NCBI GenBank assembly: GCA_025454175.1
Contig: JALOOX010000011.1
Coordinates: 1-64,000, forward strand
Direction of reading: 5' to 3'
DNA: 64,000 nt
DNA from: Syntrophobacteraceae bacterium
GTDB taxonomy: Bacteria > Desulfobacterota > Syntrophobacteria > Syntrophobacterales > Syntrophobacteraceae
Part shown: positions 60,755 to 64,000 of the stretch, piece by piece
Layout: each line of letters begins with the position of its first letter
Position numbering within the stretch: the first letter of the stretch is position 1
Program-made: the position numbers and the translations under genes
Notes under the pieces: model-generated
Told to the model about the DNA's origin: nothing
The model's input: only the letters and a program-made list of their open reading frames with translations
Databases searched by the model: none

Positions 60755-63214
60755 ATGAAACGAGAACGGAACATGGACAAAGCAGAACTTCAGGCGAGCC
60801 GTCCCCGCATCGGGGTTTACGTCTGCCATTGCGGACTGAACATCGCCCGGACCGTCGACTGTGGAAAGATCGCGGAGATGGCTTCCGGCATCGAGGACGT
60901 GGTGGTGGCCCGCGAGGTGTCGTATGCCTGCTCCGAGCCCGGGCAGCAGTCCATCAAGGAAGACATCGTGGACCAGAAGCTCGACCGCATCGTGGTGGCT
61001 TCCTGCTCCCCCCGACTTCATGAGCCCACCTTCCGACAGACGGCCCTGTCCGTCGGCCTGAATCCGTACCTGCTCGAGATGGCCAATCTGCGGGAGCACT
61101 GCAGCTGGGTGCACATGAACGAGCCCGAGGCCGCCACGCGGAAGGCCATGGATCTCACCCGGATGGCCGTGGCGCGTGTGAGGGACCTGGCGCCCCTCGA
61201 GCCCGAGACGCTCCCCCTCACCCAGCGGACCCTCGTGATCGGAGGAGGCGTTGCGGGCATCCAGGCCGCCCTCGACCTGGCGGACAACGGCTACGAAGTC
61301 GTGCTCGTGGAGAAAAAGCCCTCCATCGGCGGCATGATGGCCCAGCTCGACAAGACGTTTCCGACCATGGACTGCTCCATCTGAATACTCGGGCCGAAAA
61401 TGACGGATGTCGGTCGACATCCCCGAATCAAGCTCCATACCCTGAGTGAAGTGGTGGACGTCAAAGGCTACGTGGGCAACTTCGAAGCCCGGATCCTGAA
61501 GAAGGCCCGCTACGTGGACGAAAAGGAGTGCACGGCGTGCGGCGACTGCGCCAAGGTCTGTCCCGTGGTGCGGCCGGACGAGTTTAACCTGGGCCTTTCC
61601 TCGCGCAAGGCCATCCATTCGCCTTTTCCCCAGGCCGTTCCGTCGGCTTACGTGCTCAATCCCAACGAATGCCTGGGCCACAATCCGGCCGTTTGCGCCA
61701 AATGCGTCGAAGCCTGCCAGAAGGGCTGCATCAATTTCCACATGTCCGACGAGGAGATCGTGGAAAAAGTGGGCACCATCGTGGTGGCCACGGGGCTCGA
61801 GCCTTACGATCCCACCCAGATGGACGAGTATGGCTACACGCGGTTCGAGAATGTCCTGACGAGCCTCGAGCTGGAGCGGCTCGTCAACGCGGGAGGTCCC
61901 ACCCGGGGCGAGCTCGTTCGCCCGACGGACCACAGGCGGCCCCGATCCATCGGGTTCGTCCAGTGCGTGGGCTCACGCCAGGCACGCAAGGGGGGCTCCT
62001 ATTGCTCCAACGTCTGCTGCATGAACACGGTCAAAAGCACCCTGGTGCTGAAGGAGCATTACCCCGACATCGACATCAAGGTGTTTTACATGGACATCCG
62101 GGCCTTCGGAAAAGGCTTCGAGGACCTCTACATGCGGAGCCGGCGCCTCGGGGTCCAGTACATCCGGGGGCTCCCCGGGTCGGTGGAGGAGGCGGAGGAC
62201 CGCAGCCTGCGCGTGGCCGTCGAAAACGGGGCGGGAGGGGCTCTCGACTTCCACGCCCTGGACATGCTGGTCCTGGCCGTGGGGATGATGCCCTCGGCGA
62301 AGACTCAGAAAATTCAGGAGATGCTCGGGCTGCAGCTGAGCCCCGACGGGTTCTTCCTGGAGGCTCATCCCAAGCTGCAGCCGGTGGACGCCGCCACGCG
62401 CGGGGTGTTCTACGCCGGCTGCGCCGAAGGTCCAAAGGACATCAAGGAGAGCGTCACCCAGGCTTCCGCCACGGCGGCCCGGGCCATCCGGCTCATGCAC
62501 CGGGGCGTGATCCAGACGGAGCCCATCACGTCGGAGGTCATGGCGGAGCTTTGCAAGTCGTGCGGCAAGTGCGCCGAGGTGTGCCCGTACAACGCCATCA
62601 CCGTGGATGTGAAAAAGAAGACTCCGGCGGTGGTGAGGACGGCGGCATGCGCCGGATGCGGGACCTGCGCCGCCGAATGCCGCTTCGGGGCCATTTCCAT
62701 GAATCACTTTACCGACCGGCAGATCACCAACCAGGTCGATAGCCTGCTGGCCGAGGAGCCCGGCGAGAAAATCCTGGCCTTCGCCTGCACCTGGTGCTCG
62801 TACGCCGGAGCCGACTACGCCGGAGTCTCGAGGCTCCAGTACCCGCCCAACGTGCGGCTCATCCGCACCATGTGCTCGGGCCGCGTGGACGAGGACTTCA
62901 TCTGGCGTGGATTCGAGCAGGGGGCCCCCGTGGTCCTGGTGAGCGGCTGCCACATCGGCGACTGTCACTACATCGATGCCAACAAGTGGACGGTGAAGCG
63001 GGTGGAGCGGGTCCGGAAGAAGATGGAAAAGCTCGGCCTCCGCCCCGAACGCCTCCAGCTCGAATGGGTCAGCGCGGCCGAAGGTGCTCGATTCGCCAGG
63101 GTCATGCAGCAGATGGAGGAGCTCCGCGGGAGCGTCACCGCCGGGGAGATCGCCGAAACCATCCGGATTCTGAGGGAGAAGCCCGGCACGGACGGTGCGG
63201 AGCCGGTTCAATGA
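60755..63214 (+). CDS. hdrA: HdrA fused to C-terminal MvhD domain, with in-frame TGA (61382-61384) read as selenocysteine (proposed)
   Basis: ORFs 60755-61384 and 61400-63214 are in the same frame; readthrough gives [37 protein letters not shown], the HdrA Cys motif. C-terminal [27 protein letters not shown] is MvhD. Confidence 0.88.
61385..61425 (+). promoter_or_regulatory. Candidate bacterial SECIS element
   Basis: GGATGTC-GGTC-GACATCC (61405-61422); loop begins about 27 nt after the TGA; loop carries GGU. Confidence 0.7.
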
Positions 63215-63365
63215 GCATCTGTGAGTACGGCTCCACTGAAGAAGATGCCCATTTCGTCACTCGAGTGGTGGACATTCAATGGTGTTGAGCTGTAATGAGC
63301 GGATGCCGCTGAACCCTTTCAGCCTCGACGGGTGACACTGCAGGCAGGGGTGACGAGGTGGACCG

Positions 63366-63821
63366 ATGAAGGTGATTGACCCCAGCGTGCCGCGCCGACG
63401 GTACTGGTCCGACGATGTGGGGGGCAGGGAAGTGTGCCCCAGGTGCGGGCATGCGCTGATCAACGAGCAGCAGACCTACATGATGGTCGTCCGCCAGGGG
63501 GGAGAAACCGTGCCGTTCATCGTCGGGGCCAGGGCCGGGTATTTCTGCACCGAGTGCCCCACCGTGGTTCTGGACCGTCCCGGCTTCGAGGAGTATGCGC
63601 GCACGGGCATCAAGAACAACAGGCCGGCGGAGTTCACGATTTTCGGTCTGCTGGATCTTGCCGCGATCCCCCCGGAAAGGCGGAGTCAGCCCATCGGCGC
63701 GGAGGGGAACCCGATCCCCCTGGTGAAGTTTCTCCCCGACGACGGCCAGCCCAAGGCAGGGGTCGCGGGTGGAAAACCCTCCGCCGGCAAGCGCAAGGGA
63801 AGAGGGAAGAAGCGAAAATAG
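63366..63821 (+). CDS. Hypothetical protein with zinc-ribbon-like Cys pairs and a basic C-terminus
   Basis: CPRCGHAL..YFCTECPTVVLDRPGFEEYA; C-terminal KRKGRGKKRK. Confidence 0.65.
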   Translation: MKVIDPSVPRRRYWSDDVGGREVCPRCGHALINEQQTYMMVVRQGGETVPFIVGARAGYFCTECPTVVLDRPGFEEYARTGIKNNRPAEFTIFGLLDLAAIPPERRSQPIGAEGNPIPLVKFLPDDGQPKAGVAGGKPSAGKRKGRGKKRK

Positions 63822-63832
63822 GTTGATTCGCC

Positions 63833-64000
63833 CTACAAGGAATAGTCGAGCCGCTTGACTTCCTCGAGGTGGGGTCCAACGCTTTCCCCGCCAACGATGG
63901 CAATGTTTCTGAAAATGCCGACCACCGTGACCCTACTCTTTGACTCGGGGATGGAGTCCTTCGGCACGACCAGGATTTGTCGCCCCTCGTCACTCAGTAT
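63833..64000 (-). CDS. C-terminal fragment of an uncharacterised gene truncated by the window edge
   Basis: Open frame ILSDEGRQILVVPKDSIPESKSRVTVVGIFRNIAIVGGESVGPHLEEVKRLDYSL* running off the edge. Confidence 0.5.
   Translation of the reverse strand: MLSDEGRQILVVPKDSIPESKSRVTVVGIFRNIAIVGGESVGPHLEEVKRLDYSL

Noticed and set aside
60755-61399. Interpretation of the HdrA split as a frameshifted pseudogene or two separate genes
   Set aside because: Both halves are in the same frame, only one TGA intervenes, it lies at the conserved Cys position, and a SECIS-like hairpin follows.
57428-63211. Long minus-strand ORFs (57428-59122, 61973-63211) in the hdr region
   Set aside because: Antisense to Fe-S/flavoprotein genes with clear motifs; no independent coding evidence.

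Overview
GC-rich bacterial chromosomal window that looks deltaproteobacterial (sulfate-reducer or syntroph type) by gene content; the taxon is inferred. It contains: (1) the edge of a CRISPR array (36-nt repeat) with one repeat copy inverted head-to-head, abutting a 5'-truncated nucleotidyltransferase gene. (2) The conserved minus-strand operon rimP-nusA-ylxR-infB-ylxP-rbfA-nrnA-truB-rpsO-pnp-M16 peptidase, plus a tRNA-Gly(CCC) overlapped in sense by a ROK kinase ORF. (3) Housekeeping and metabolic genes, including a single-chain 2-oxoacid/pyruvate:ferredoxin oxidoreductase, secDF/yajC, galE and a Lon-like protease. (4) An ABC exporter with an approximately 250-aa insertion inside its nucleotide-binding domain, next to cNMP-binding, RsbW-like and STAS genes. 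(5) A redox cluster of ferredoxin, KorABC-like 2-oxoacid oxidoreductase, a GltD/HdrA-like fusion, an MvhD-HdrCB fusion and HdrA-MvhD. The last gene is interrupted by an in-frame TGA at the Cys position of the PTMDCSxC motif and followed by a SECIS-like hairpin, so it is probably a selenoprotein. Intergenic regions carry a dispersed bipartite repeat (7-bp-period tract plus a conserved core of about 65 bp) in four copies, one interrupted by a MITE-like palindromic element that has a second copy in the window. All calls come from reading the sequence and the supplied ORF translations; no searches were run.
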